Source of the DNA: Setomelanomma holmii
Lineage: Eukaryota; Ascomycota; Dothideomycetes; Pleosporales; Phaeosphaeriaceae
Length of the DNA: 64,000 nt
Direction of reading: 5' to 3'
Assembly (NCBI GenBank): GCA_010015745.1
Contig: ML978196.1
Location: 186,001-250,000, forward strand
Shown here: one piece after another, positions 53,568 through 64,000 of the stretch
Numbering within the stretch: the first letter of the stretch is position 1
Layout of the letters: every line of letters starts with the position of its first letter
Notes under the pieces: generated by a model
Told to the model about the DNA's origin: nothing
The model's database searches: none
The model's input: the letters and a program-made list of their open reading frames with translations, nothing else
Made by a program: the position numbers and the translations under genes

Positions 53568-55049
53568 CTTGAGGTAGAAAGGTAGTGTTGATGCTAATGG
53601 TTGGAGAGTTTTGCCTGGGGCAAGTCCTTAAGTATCATCAGACCTTTTGAGTCACAGCAGAATCGGGAACGAGCACAAATAACCAAGTGCATCGGCAAAG
53701 CTTCAATTGCCGCCACATCAGAGTCGTCCTCATATCTCTACACGCCTTGCGCTGTAAACGCCAGCCTTGCTATACGCAAAACGGTACTGGGTCGGAAAAG
53801 GCGCACGAGCCAACTCGAAACGAGGCAAGAGCAACAGGAACCACCAGCTGCGCTCGCAGATCTCCCGCTCTCAACTTCTCTACCACAATTCTACTCTAAC
53901 TTTGTTATGCCAACATGGTCTCAACCACACTCTTTAAGACATCGTCGACGTTTCGCGAACCAGCTCGACTGAGCAGAAATATTAAGCCACCTGCGCATTC
54001 TGTTACGTCATTATAGGAAAAAAGTTCAAGAGCGAAGCGCGACCGAGCGAGGGACGACAACATGACGTAGCGTTTTGACGATGTTGGTATTCGACTTCTT
54101 CAGCAACCAAGGTTGTGGAGGCGATGAAGGGCTTAGACAAGACAGTTCGGCCCCCGCGCCCGCACGCATGCAGCCCCTCGCCTCTAGCTCGAAGCCACCA
54201 TTAGTTTCTGATACGACACAGCCACGATCATGCGAGCAGGCTCCGAGTGTTCATCCAGGAAGAGTTACCAAAATTTGGGGTCCGGCGCATGACTTGCCGT
54301 TTTCATGACAACGCGGCAGTTCATTTCACCGCTCCGTCGTATGCTCTTGCGACACCGCCAGTGCGAAGCCGACCCGCGGTTTGGGGTTCGGACGCAACAT
54401 TGATCACCTTACCATTCGAGTCAATTTCCAAAACAATGTTTGGTGCCTATAGAAGCCTGGACCGAGGCATGGATTTTGCTGCGATCATACCTAACCGCTG
54501 AATTTGAGTCAACAAACCTACAGTGCTGAGAACGGTTTGCGAAACACTGGAGAGGCACTCCTATATTCAGGCCCTCGTATTGTTCAGATTGCAGGTCAGG
54601 CTGAACACCATGCGGACGCAGCTCATGCAGCCACACCAATCTTCACTGGATGAGCTCAAGTCTCCAGCCACAGTAGATACTCAGCCTGGCTTCCACAATC
54701 CGTAGAAGATGCCATCATGAGGGTCGAACCGCGCCCTTTCGCGCACTCGTTGGAGGACGATGCTGCGCCGCCCCATTTTTGCGATCGTCTTAATAAAGGC
54801 AGAGGATCTTCTCAAGCGTTACGAGGATGCATTCCTGCATGCCCTGTCATCTTTCCGAGATCGTCACGTTGATCAGAGCCGATCATTTCATATTCTCAGC
54901 CTTGTCCGTGCTACCCAGAGCTGGCTTCCACACCTAGCCCGACGCAGCCGTGGACACTATCTATAAATACCATTTGCTGTGTCGGTGCTCCCTCGCCAGA
55001 TTATATCGGTTCCGACTGACAGTCGCAGCTCATATTGACAGCCTTTAGC
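53568..55049. other. Intergenic
   Basis: About 1.5 kb upstream of both the acetyltransferase (-) and the 7-TM protein (+). Short frames only. A TATAAATA at about 54962-54969 lies 80 bases upstream of the 7-TM start codon and fits a core promoter. Confidence 0.5.
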
Positions 55050-56069
55050 ATGGCTTCATTCTTTCCGACATCCCCACTTGCTAGCACCGCCGTTACGCTT
55101 GCTACTGGACCTCATGCTATGTCCGTGGGACCCAGATCGATCACCGACGTATTCTTTCCTGTATCGAACGCGACTGGTGGACCTACAGAAGAGATAAAGT
55201 GCTACGCCCTTCCATATGGCGCTGTCGGCATCATTTCACACCTCCTCACATACTGGACCATTGCTTGGATGTCGGTTGGCCGTGTACCCGTATGGCCCGG
55301 GCACCGAATGAAGACCTACGCCTTTGACATGTTCCTCGCGAGCCTAGCGCTTGGCACCTGCATTCCCATCGCATCTATTACCATGCATCGCTGCCTCCTC
55401 AGCTGGCAATTCCTCCTAATATGTATATGGAAGCTCGTTACATCCGTGTCGCTTGGATGCATCACGCTCCACCGTTGCATCATCGTTCGAAGGAAGGAGC
55501 AGTCCAAGAAGCAATCGTTGATTCAAGGTGTTGAGATGGCTAATCACAACCACTACCTACAGCCACCGCCTCAAGTACGTTATGGCCAATCGCCGGCAGC
55601 ATCCGGCTTTTTCTCGCAACATAGCCAACAGAGTCAGCCGGCCCGAGAGCCTCGTGATCTTACACCTCTCAGTTGGCTCAGCCTGTACCTTGCAGGCACT
55701 ATTGTTGGCATGACTGGACTATGCTCTTTGCTCTACACCACGTTTCGCAAGGATGAGACTATTCGGAATCTAACGTATGGTTTCGGGGCTACTATGACCA
55801 TTATCCCGATCATGGTCGCGATATACTGGTATGTCCACCACCTGAACCTTCCAGGAGATGGACACAGGAAATGGATTTTGGCCTTCTGTCAAACACTCGG
55901 TGGTTCTGTCCTAGCTTTCGCCGCTGTCTTTGGCTTCTTCTCTTCATTATATTGCGATCTCGTGCTTGGCTCGATTGCAAAGAACATATATGGGCTGCCA
56001 AGCGGTGACTTCGCGCCCTTGTATTGGGCATGGTTTATTGCGAAGCGACTGCCGATGCTTTCCTTCTGA
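55050..56069 (+). CDS. Seven-transmembrane fungal protein of unknown function
   Basis: Single exon, 339 residues from the Met at 55050. Hydrophobic segments are seen at roughly residues 55-75, 90-112, 115-140 (three close together), then after a polar loop of about 55 residues at 198-220, 230-250, 270-295 and 300-330. The loop (HYLQPPPQVRYGQSPAASG) is Pro/Gln/Ser-rich and probably cytosolic. The N-terminal 50 residues contain NAT, a possible glycosylation site. The layout suggests a receptor-like or transporter-like protein widespread but uncharacterised in ascomycetes. I cannot assign ligand or role. Confidence 0.75.
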   Translation: MASFFPTSPLASTAVTLATGPHAMSVGPRSITDVFFPVSNATGGPTEEIKCYALPYGAVGIISHLLTYWTIAWMSVGRVPVWPGHRMKTYAFDMFLASLALGTCIPIASITMHRCLLSWQFLLICIWKLVTSVSLGCITLHRCIIVRRKEQSKKQSLIQGVEMANHNHYLQPPPQVRYGQSPAASGFFSQHSQQSQPAREPRDLTPLSWLSLYLAGTIVGMTGLCSLLYTTFRKDETIRNLTYGFGATMTIIPIMVAIYWYVHHLNLPGDGHRKWILAFCQTLGGSVLAFAAVFGFFSSLYCDLVLGSIAKNIYGLPSGDFAPLYWAWFIAKRLPMLSF

Positions 56070-56467
56070 ATCACTCTCATTCTGTCACCTTCCAGTTGTA
56101 GCTCGATGTCTCCCTCGAACTGCATTCAATTTATGTTTTTGGTACAGCGTATGCGTGTCTTATTTTGACTTGTTCCTTTCATATTATCAACGCTAGAATT
56201 CTATTTTCGCGTTGCACTCGTTCTCACATCGTCAGTTGTGCATGCGTCTACCTAAGGTGGCCGTGGTTGCCACGTGAGCGCGCCTCACCACCAAGGTCTA
56301 ATGTCGTGTACACAAGACCTCGTTTGTGCCGCGGGTGCCCCATACCTGACCCATCTGGGCACGATAATTTCCTCGCGCAAACTCAAGCTTTCAAAGTCAC
56401 CAACAATAACTCGACGACTCACAGCTCTGGCTTGCGGTGTTGCAATACCTGCCTTACCATCGCCACC

Positions 56468-57263
56468 ATGGACCGTGACTATATCTACAGGTACATATTC
56501 TGTCTGTCGACCTGGGTGGTCTAATTGTCGCAGCACACTCCGAAAATACGAATGTTTTCAGCGCATGGGCACTTGGACTTGGGACAAATGTCAACGACCT
56601 TGGGAGACGAGCTCGCGATCCGACGCTCATGCGTATGCGTACGAGACGGTCAAGGCTATGTACTTCAAGTCCAAGCCTTCCTATGTACCTCACAGACACG
56701 CCGCGGAAACATCGGAACTCTTCAAGATTCACAAAGCTTGTATGATTGAAGACCAATCTATCAAGAAAATGCGAGACAAGCTATACGAGGACGTCATGCA
56801 GCACATTGCCGCACACGCAACTGAAGAGTGCCTAGCAGTTTGTGATCGTATACAACAACTTCTGCCCCGACAACTGCGTGATCTAGTCTACTTGCATCTG
56901 CTGGACATTCGGGAGGACTTCCACATCGGCGGACCCTATCCTCTACCTCAAGAAGCAGAAGTCGCGGGAGATCGTCGTGCCTACTCTCAGAACAACACGT
57001 CGCTACGTATCAATTCACACATCGTCGAAGAAGCTCATGTCGGGAGTGTTGTATGATCGGAAATTGCAGAGACATGATATTGTACTCAAACGTTCATCAT
57101 CGACCACTCATCCGAGCTCTCCAATTTTCTCGACAACGACACTTGGGGCTTCGTGCTCGCGCCAAAGGAGCATATATATCGAGTAGAGGTCGGACTTGAA
57201 CTTATTCGCGCGGCCTTCGAAACAGCTTGTGAAGAGACTTTCGTACTCGGAAGTATCTGTTGA
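56468..57263 (+). pseudogene. Member 2 of the local unknown family, two in-frame TGA
   Basis: Exon 1 56468-56490 (MDRDYIY, ATG in a strong CACCATGG context) joins exon 2 at 56534. Exon 2 continues in one frame through YEDVMQHIAAHATEECLAV, LLPRQLRDLVYLHLLDI, IAET and TFIIDHSSELSNFLDNDTWG to VEVGLELIRAAFE. TGA codons at 57054-57056 and 57075-57077 interrupt it, yet the protein pattern matches the other two family members on both sides. The second TGA fits TGG to TGA (the expected ET-W-Y). The frame ends at TGA 57261-57263 and the C-terminal end is unclear. Probable recent pseudogene. Confidence 0.65.
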
Positions 57264-58317
57264 CTGCTCAGTGAGCCCCACTTGAGACGTTCCGAGATAT
57301 CTCACCTTTCGTCGATTCGTACACGGTTGTGAGAGCAAGGTCACGGAGCGCCGCCACCCCACGGCTCGAACCATGCCAGAGGTTCTATGACAGTAGGAAT
57401 GCTATCTTCCGCATGGCGCACGCCTCGAAAATGCGACAGCAAGCGATCGATGTACTCTTCTTGCTTCATGGAGCCGGTTTTGCCTTTCGTAAACGCATCT
57501 AGGAAAACAAAGCGACATTGGGTTGTCCCATAATCTGGGTTTACGCGATGAGGATTACATAAGCCGTCCACAATCGAAGAAGATAGGCAATACCTTCGCA
57601 GGATTTCAGTGGGTCGGCAGTATGCCCAAAAGATCATGACTGTATGGCAGTTAAGCTACAGTGTCGCAAGGCAGACACCGAGGGCAATGCCACAGTGAGA
57701 TTGACCAATATGGCACGCACTTGTAGCTCCAACACCGCCACCACAACTGCCCAGGTCGGTCTGTCATACCTCTCAGGCAAGTAAAATCAAGAAACGGTGA
57801 GAGTAAGTCCAGTATCGAGACCTAGATCTTAGCTATCAATGAGTATCGATTGCGTGGCCCCCAGAATCAAGTGAGTGAGTCTAAGCCTGTAACACCGTAC
57901 ACAAAGGTGGTGTGCGATACGATTGCTCCTTATCATGCTCTCTAACCTCGCTCGTGTTATTTCCGTCCTTTTCTTCGAAATTGAAATGGCACTGAAGCAG
58001 GTTCTCTCTTACCTTCAGTCAAGGATTGAGGACTGAAGCTAGGTGAAGCAGAATTGCTGCGGGGATCTACAATTGTGTCAAGCCAAGAGTGAGTTCTCGT
58101 TATCTATATCCATCTTCCCAGCTCACACAAACGTCTCAGCTCAAGCTGCATAGCATAGCATTGCTTTCAATCTCGTTAGAATGACATTGGACTGCTCGAT
58201 TGCCGTTGAGATCGGTGAGGCGGCCAAACGCATCGACATTCCCAACACATCGCCTATGTTTGAGTAAGATGACACAACTCGCGATGATCTGCCTCGTACT
58301 GAAGATGCCATAGCCCA
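57264..58317. other. Intergenic, possible gene remnants
   Basis: About 1 kb. A minus-strand frame at 57341-57637 (RFVFLDAFTKGKTGSMKQEE) has protein-like composition but no start, splice signals or known relative that I recognise; it may be a remnant. Confidence 0.35.
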
Positions 58318-59283
58318 TTGAGGAAGATCAAATATATCGAGCTCTTACTCAATCGCTTGGCAAGAAAGCAGCTTGCGACTCTGAGCCGCATTTTCGCGCA
58401 GCATGGCGACACCAGCGAGGAACAGAGAAGGAATTACAAAGCCTGGATTCAGAAACGTAATATACTCCTGGCAACGAAGAATCAGTACATTGCAGAAGTC
58501 CATCGGCACATCGAGCGGGACTTCATTGGACCGGGATGCATCTTGCTCTGGTAGAAAGTCCGGGCACACCTTCTACAGGAACTGCTCGACATCATATATG
58601 TTCATTACTTTGCCGGGTCGACTGTCGACATCGAGCAGACAGACTTTCGTGCCAGACTAGAAGCGTCCGAGCAAGAGTCTCCAGTCGCTTTCTCCATTGA
58701 GTTTGTCGAAAGATGCGCGCAGACTTCGCACGCCCGCGGACTTCCCGAAGCCTCCACCGATGAGCTCACCAGATACGAGATGATCCGAGCATGGTATATC
58801 ACGACGAATTTTCGTTTTAAGGACCACCAGGCCATCCCAATGTTCCTCCAATGCGATGGATGGGGCTCCTCGTATAACGCATCTCGCCTCGTGAGACGCG
58901 TGGAGCTTCTCAATTTAGGAGTTGGGTTCGACCCGCGAGGCAGCTTGGAAAATGTCGACAAGACTCTTCACCTGGAGATCGCACTTGCCTCTTTGAATTG
59001 GCTAAGATCCGGCTCCCACATCAGACTGACATTCAAGACCCTTGGATTTCACGAAGAGCAAACCAGGCACTATGAGCGCAATCGTTCCAAGGACCAGCTT
59101 CTGCCGTTGTACATGGAGCACTTAAGCAAGAGTTTTCCTCTCTTTCATGAGCACATCTGTGCTGGCCGTAAGGTGACCATCTATTTCGCCGGAGAGCTGG
59201 TCTTCGAGGTCAAGGTCGAGGAGCTTACCACGCAACATTGGTTGGAGAAGGCGGAAGTGGTGAAGCAATGTGGAAAACATTAA
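58318..59283 (+). pseudogene. Member 3 of the local unknown family, one in-frame TAG
   Basis: One frame of 322 codons, closed only by a TAG at 58552-58554 in CILLW*KVRAHLLQELLDII (fits CAG to TAG). The N-terminal half has YIAEVHRHIERDFIGPGC like the charged helix of members 1 and 2. The C-terminal half has WYITTNFRFKDHQAIPMFLQ, CDGWGSSYNASRLVRRVELL and LSKSFPLFHEHICAGRKVTI, the longest surviving version of this family here. The 5' end has no Met, so a first exon is missing or lost. Function unknown. Confidence 0.65.
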
Positions 59284-60289
59284 ATGTGTCCAGAAGATCC
59301 TAGGGAAACAGTTTCGCCCAGCAGCGTTCTTGCGGTTGCGATAGATGAAGAAGCATTTCGACGGACGGAATGCTGATTTTTTGCTGCGCTGATAAGGTGC
59401 CAATCACGGTTGATGGGTATATTTTCATGAGGTATGAGACATGATTGGTTCATTGCAACCGTTGTTTGGTTGGCGCTCCGACCCGATCTCAACAGCCTTT
59501 TGCATTGGCTACTTGATTCGTTTTAGAAGGGAGGTCTAACCTGAATGGAGTTCTTGGGAATTGGGATTCAATGATAATTCCATTGCATTCCTTCATCTTC
59601 TGCGTCAGTCCTAGATTGTCGTGCGCTCTAGAGCGTACGCTTGAGAATCCAAGCCGTTGATGTTAACACGAAATAGCTTACAGAACCAATATCCACGGTG
59701 AGCAACCAACGTCCTCCTGGTTTGTCGAGGACCGTAGCTAGGTGAAAGTGCGTTTATGCCTTCACCTCGATTTTCGCACACGAGTTGGGCTCCCACTATA
59801 ATGTCACCTGCTATGTGTCTTGACTTCGACACCCATCCTCTGTGGCAGCACCAACCGAACTGCTCGGCAACATAAACAGAAATAGTTCCAAACCCACCAA
59901 AGATGGTGCGCAGATAGTGGCGTCGATGTTTCCAACGCGTTGTCCACGCGCATATTCGGGTTTGTTCGGGTTCTTTGCCCTCAACTAACGTACACTGACA
60001 TCTCGCTAGTTGTCAACATGTGAGAGAGGAGTATTGAGGAAGAAGTTGGTTGATTGATAAGTATATCAAAGAGAGCGAATATATATCCTCCTATTACATA
60101 ATCAGTAATGAAACGCGCTACTCCTGAGTAGGCGTAGATGCTGACACTAGTGCACTGAGGAGAAAACACGACAACAGCGAGAATTTCACTTTTTGGAATT
60201 AACGTAGTACAACGCGTGCAAAACGTCCCCTAGAGACGGCTTTCGACTAGCCAGCACTCAGAAGTAGCGCCCACTGCTGCTGAGGCGTC
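59284..60289. other. Intergenic, 5' flank of LINE
   Basis: About 1 kb. No coding sequence recognised. The 5' UTR of the LINE probably lies in the last 100-150 bases, but neither a target-site duplication nor a clear element start could be identified. Confidence 0.45.
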
Positions 60290-61756
60290 ATGACGACACC
60301 GTGGCCCCGACGGTTGACCTGGCCAATCCCAATAGACGAGCATGCTACCAACCTCAGCGCTTTCCTTTGCAAGGTGCTATCCTTGATCGAACGCAACGGA
60401 GGCCAGCAGCCTCTGCCGGCAGAAATCGTTGGTGACATCATTCGCAGCGCATTGACGTTTGTACTGAAGACACAGCATTCCCCTGACCTCCGCGGCCTCA
60501 GCGACGCGCTCAACGTCGTGCGGACCGAGGCAAGAGCGACAGCAGAAAGCACAGCGCAAACTCTCGACCAGATCAAGCAAGAGCTCAAGTCCACCGTAGA
60601 ACTTGTACAACAGTCTGCAACAAAAATACAACAAAATGGCAACATGGCAGAAGAGGCAAGGGCAGCAGCCAAGGACGCCACAGAGGTGGGTAAAGCGATG
60701 CTGGAGATCACGCGAGAGATCAGGAACAAGAGACCACAAGAGCAGACGAACGGACCAATGAGCTACGCTGCGGCGGCAGCCAGGGGAGTCCCGTTAGCAG
60801 GTACATACAATGCACAAAGTGTCAAACAGCCATCTGCGCAGACGCAGCGTGAGGTCATCATGAATATTAGAGACCCCCTCACCGTACAGAGCCTGAGGAC
60901 TATAAATCCTAGCAACCTCAAAATGCATGTCCAGCGTGCCATCGAGCAAAGTGGCAATGAAAACATAGTCAACGTGAAGATCGTCTCATCTAACCAGCTG
61001 AAGAACGGAGATCTGAGCATCAAGACAGCAAGCAGCAGGGAAGTCGAGGCGCTACGACAGTTCGCGGACAACTGAGCCCACCGCATAGGCAGCGGGACTA
61101 CAGTGCAGATCCCGACGTTTGGCGTCCTCGCACACGGCATACGCACGAGCACAATGGACATGAGCAAGCTCGACAAGATCAGAGCGCAGATACTGCAGGG
61201 CAACCGACCGTTCATACCCTGGGCGGAGATAAGACACATAGGCTGGCTCACCAGAGACGCTGCTGCCAAGACGGCAACGACCATCACCGTCAAGTTCACC
61301 AAACCAGAAGACGCCAACAAAATCATTGACAAGGGCCTGGTTTAGCAAGGCGAGGTTTTCCAGTGCGAGCGATACGAGCGACAGTGCCGAGTGAAGCAGT
61401 GCTTCAAGTGCCAAAGATACGGCCACATAGGAACCTAGTGCAAGGCAGCAACAGCATGTGGCCACTGTGCGCAGGAGCACGACACCCGAGACTGCCTATC
61501 GAGGACCGGACAAGCCGTGACTAAGAAATGTGCCGCCTGCCGCGGCGAGCACGAAGCGTGGAGCCGCCAGTGCTCAACCAGGAAGGACGAGATAGCCAAG
61601 GCAAGGACCGCGTACGAGATGCGACCGCGCTACCACCACGTTTCACAAACAGCCAGACAAAACGTGCAGATTGATATCCCGACGTCTACGATACAAAGGA
61701 GAAGGACTAGTCAACCAGTGGCAGCTACGCAGTCGATACAGCTTACCAGGAACTGA
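60290..61756 (+). pseudogene. LINE ORF1 (gag-like, CCHC zinc knuckles)
   Basis: One frame from MTTPWPRRLTWPIPIDEHAT. A coiled-coil-like region at about residues 85-150 (EARATAESTAQTLDQIKQEL) is followed by the region before the zinc knuckles: QCERYERQCRVKQCFKCQRY, with CFKCQRYGHIGT*C and CGHCAQEHDTRDC knuckles, and CAACRGEHEAWSRQC as a third. In-frame stops: TGA 61073-61075 (expected W), TAG 61343-61345 (W or Q) and TAG 61436-61438 (expected Q). ORF1 proteins bind the element RNA. Confidence 0.88.
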
Positions 61757-61963
61757 TCGCAAACAGGAAGAGGACAGAAGAGAACTAATGCAGGAACTAA
61801 TGTCGACTTGATAGATCAGGAGATCTCATCGACACAACGCGAGCCAAAGACCGCATCGACAGATCATACCTAGCAGGAGAGCTCTGGAATCGACTAGACT
61901 CAACACCCGGGCGATACAGAACAACAGCAGTCACCACATGGAGATCGACTCCGACGGTGATGC

Positions 61964-64000
61964 ATGAATAAGCACAACACACTAAGCATACTACATTACA
62001 ACGTGCACAAATCAAGAAACATGGTGATGGCGAGCATGCTGCGGGACTCCAGGATCCATGAGTACGACATTCTGGCCATCCAGGAGCCATGGAGAAACCC
62101 CTTTGCGGCAACGACACACCATCCAGCGAAACGCGTCTTCCACCTTTGCTGCCCGGCAGGAAACAAGGCAGGACCCGCCCAGGTATGCTTTTTCATCAAC
62201 AAGAGATTAGACCACAAGAAGTGGCAGTTCAAGGAGCACAGCAGAGACATTTGCTCGCTCACAGTAGAGTTTGGCGACGATCAACAGGAGGAGCAAAACG
62301 TGATCATACACAACATCTATAACCCAGCAAGGCGCAGCGAGAGTGACAGTACCGTACTGGTGGACGTCCGCACAATACTGCACGACAACCAATCCAGCGA
62401 GCAGATCCTGCTCGGCGACTTTAACCTGCACCACCCCATGTGGGGAGGCACAGACGTGAGGCACATCGACCCTGAGTCTGCAGACCTACTGGCGATCATG
62501 GAGGACTTCAACCTGGGTAGCACACTACCACCTGGAACCATCACGTACGAAGAAAGAACCTCACGCACAACCATTGATCTTTGTCTGGTGACCGTGGGGC
62601 TGGTCGATCGGGTGGTTTGAAGCCAGGTCGACCGGGACCTCGATCACGACTCCGATCACCTACCTATCAGCACTGTGATAGATATGAGGATACAGCAACT
62701 CGATGCAACACCAAAGCGAGACTGGAAACGATTAGATGAGGCCGTCTACAACAAAGCGCTAAAACAAGCCCTGCCGCCACTTTGCAGACCCGCAAATAAG
62801 ACAGCGCTTGACATGTATGTCCAAGAGATCGTTGGGGCAATTCAAGGGGCCACTGACAAAGCAATACCATACTCACGGCCGTCAGACCGCATCAGGGAAG
62901 GTTGGTCGGAAGAGTGCAGGGCAGTGCTTGCAGAAGCAAAGAGACTCAAGAGAGTACACAGCCAGCATCACACAGGCGAGTCGTGGGAGGCCTATCGTGT
63001 GGCAAGAAACCACAAAGCAAGAACGATCAAGAAAGCACTAAGAAACGCTCACAGAGAACAGGTAGAGCAGGCCGCGAAGTCGCCAGAAGCACTGTGGAGA
63101 CTCGTCAAATGGGCGAAGACAAGAGAGAACCCGGCCCCTGTGGTCACACCTGCCATCCAACACCCAGAGACGCAGCAGGAAGTAACAGATCCGGCCAAGA
63201 AAGCAGACATCTTCCGAGACACCTTCTTCCTAGTACCACCGGAGGCAGATCTGGAGGACATAAGAAACGCACACTACGACAATCAAGTGGGCATGCCGCC
63301 AGTGACAGAGAAAGAGGTTAGAGATGCCATACGGGCAGCGTCACCACTCAAAGCACCAGGTCCGGATGGCATCATCAACAAAGCCCTGCAGGCGGGATCA
63401 GCCCAGCTTGCATCTCACCTGACGAGGATCTTCAACCAGAGCCTACACCTAGGATACTGCCTGGTCCACTTTTGCGACTTGACTACGGTCGTCTTACGCA
63501 AGCCGGGCAAAGACAATTACACGGCACCGAAGTCGTACAGGCCCATCGCATTGATGAACACCACAGGCAAAATCATGGACGCAGTCATAGCACGGCGACT
63601 CAGCTACCTAGCCGAGACCTATCACGTCCTACCGCCAACACACATGGGCGGCAGGAAGATGCGCTCGACTGAGCACGCTCTTCATGCCGTGACCCATAAG
63701 ATATACGAAGCATGGAGCCACAACACTGGACAGATGGCGAGTCTCTTGCTGCTCGATGTCTCCGGAGCCTTCGATAACGTCTCACACACACGCCTGCTTC
63801 ACGATCTGCAGAAGAGACGAGTAGACGAGAAAACAGTAAAGTGGATCGCAAGCTTCCTCAGCAACAGACACACAAGCATCGCAATCGACGGCTTCCGGTC
63901 GACAGCATACCAGATCAACACGGGTATACCCCAGGGCTCGCCGCTATCGCCTATCCTCTACCTCTTCTACACCGCCGATCTAATAGATGAATGCAACCAA
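61964..64000 (+). pseudogene. LINE ORF2 (endonuclease and reverse transcriptase), partial
   Basis: The endonuclease part shows SILHYNVHKS, EYDILAIQEPW, LLGDFNLHHPMWGG and, after the stop, DHDSDHLPIS, the usual order of metal-binding and catalytic motifs. One TGA at 62618-62620 (VV*SQVD, expected W) interrupts the frame just before the SDH motif. The reverse transcriptase follows in the same frame: SPLKAPGPDGI, SYRPIALMNTTGKIMD, LLLLDVSGAFDNVSH and GIPQGSPLSPILYLFY. The window ends before the YADD box. Nothing besides the single TGA is broken in the visible part. Confidence 0.9.

Larger units (their letters stand above)
60290..64000 (+). mobile_element. Tad1-like non-LTR retrotransposon (LINE), right end outside the window
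   Basis: Two-ORF LINE on the plus strand: a gag-like ORF1 with CCHC zinc knuckles and an ORF2 with an apurinic-type endonuclease and reverse transcriptase. Organisation and motifs suggest the Tad1 or related I-type clade. All stop codons found inside its frames can be explained by single transitions (TGG to TGA/TAG, CAG to TAG), and no frameshift was found over 3.7 kb, which is the picture of a rather young copy damaged by RIP. The catalytic YADD region of the reverse transcriptase and the 3' tail lie beyond base 64000. Confidence 0.92.

Noticed and set aside
57341..57637. 98-codon minus-strand frame with protein-like composition
   Set aside because: No homology that I recognise, no promoter or splice signals, and it lies beside decayed genes; kept only as a remark.

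Overview
The window looks like nuclear DNA of a filamentous ascomycete, most likely a Dothideomycete (an inference from gene content, not a database match). Introns are short (about 45-67 nt) with GT..AG ends and CTAAC/CTAAT-like branch sites. The genes include fungal secreted enzymes (a prolyl S28 peptidase, a cutinase, a subtilase, a But2-type protein), a HET-NACHT gene and a Tad1-like LINE. No rRNA, convincing tRNA or CRISPR was seen.

Layout. 0-9 kb: the 3' end of a short-chain dehydrogenase, a secreted But2-domain protein, an S28 peptidase, then a divergent ferric/cupric reductase (-) and Ctr copper transporter (+) whose shared promoter carries two TTTGAGCAC repeats. 9-16 kb: a coiled-coil protein of unknown function (one apparent 1-nt frameshift), a NYN-LOTUS RNA-binding/nuclease gene broken by three in-frame stops, and a mitochondrial acyl-CoA dehydrogenase. 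16-27 kb: a GPI-anchored cutinase, a siderophore transporter with two exact ATCTGATAA iron-regulator sites upstream, a Fringe-like glycosyltransferase and a conserved unknown gene. 27-39 kb: a decayed secreted-protein gene, a C2H2 zinc-finger gene, a basic disordered protein, a subtilisin-like protease, and a nine-exon sulfite oxidase with a 12-nt micro-exon. 40-60 kb behaves like an accessory region: a Gfd2-like RNase H-fold gene with one stop, a HET-NACHT (NLR-like) pseudogene, an intact zinc alcohol dehydrogenase, a multiply frameshifted BBE-like FAD oxidase, an intact SIS-domain isomerase, a GNAT acetyltransferase, a 7-TM protein and three diverged members of one unnamed family. 60-64 kb: a LINE running off the right edge.

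Two themes stand out. First, metal homeostasis: reductase plus copper transporter plus siderophore transporter within 17 kb, each with a plausible metal-responsive promoter. Second, decay: at least six otherwise well-preserved genes carry in-frame TAG/TGA/TAA codons, nearly all explicable as a single C-to-T (or G-to-A) transition from CAG, CAA, CGA or TGG. The LINE shows the same signature. This fits RIP-like or cytosine-deamination mutation, while intact conserved genes lie between the broken ones. All coordinates of spliced genes are hand-derived from splice signals and reading-frame continuity.
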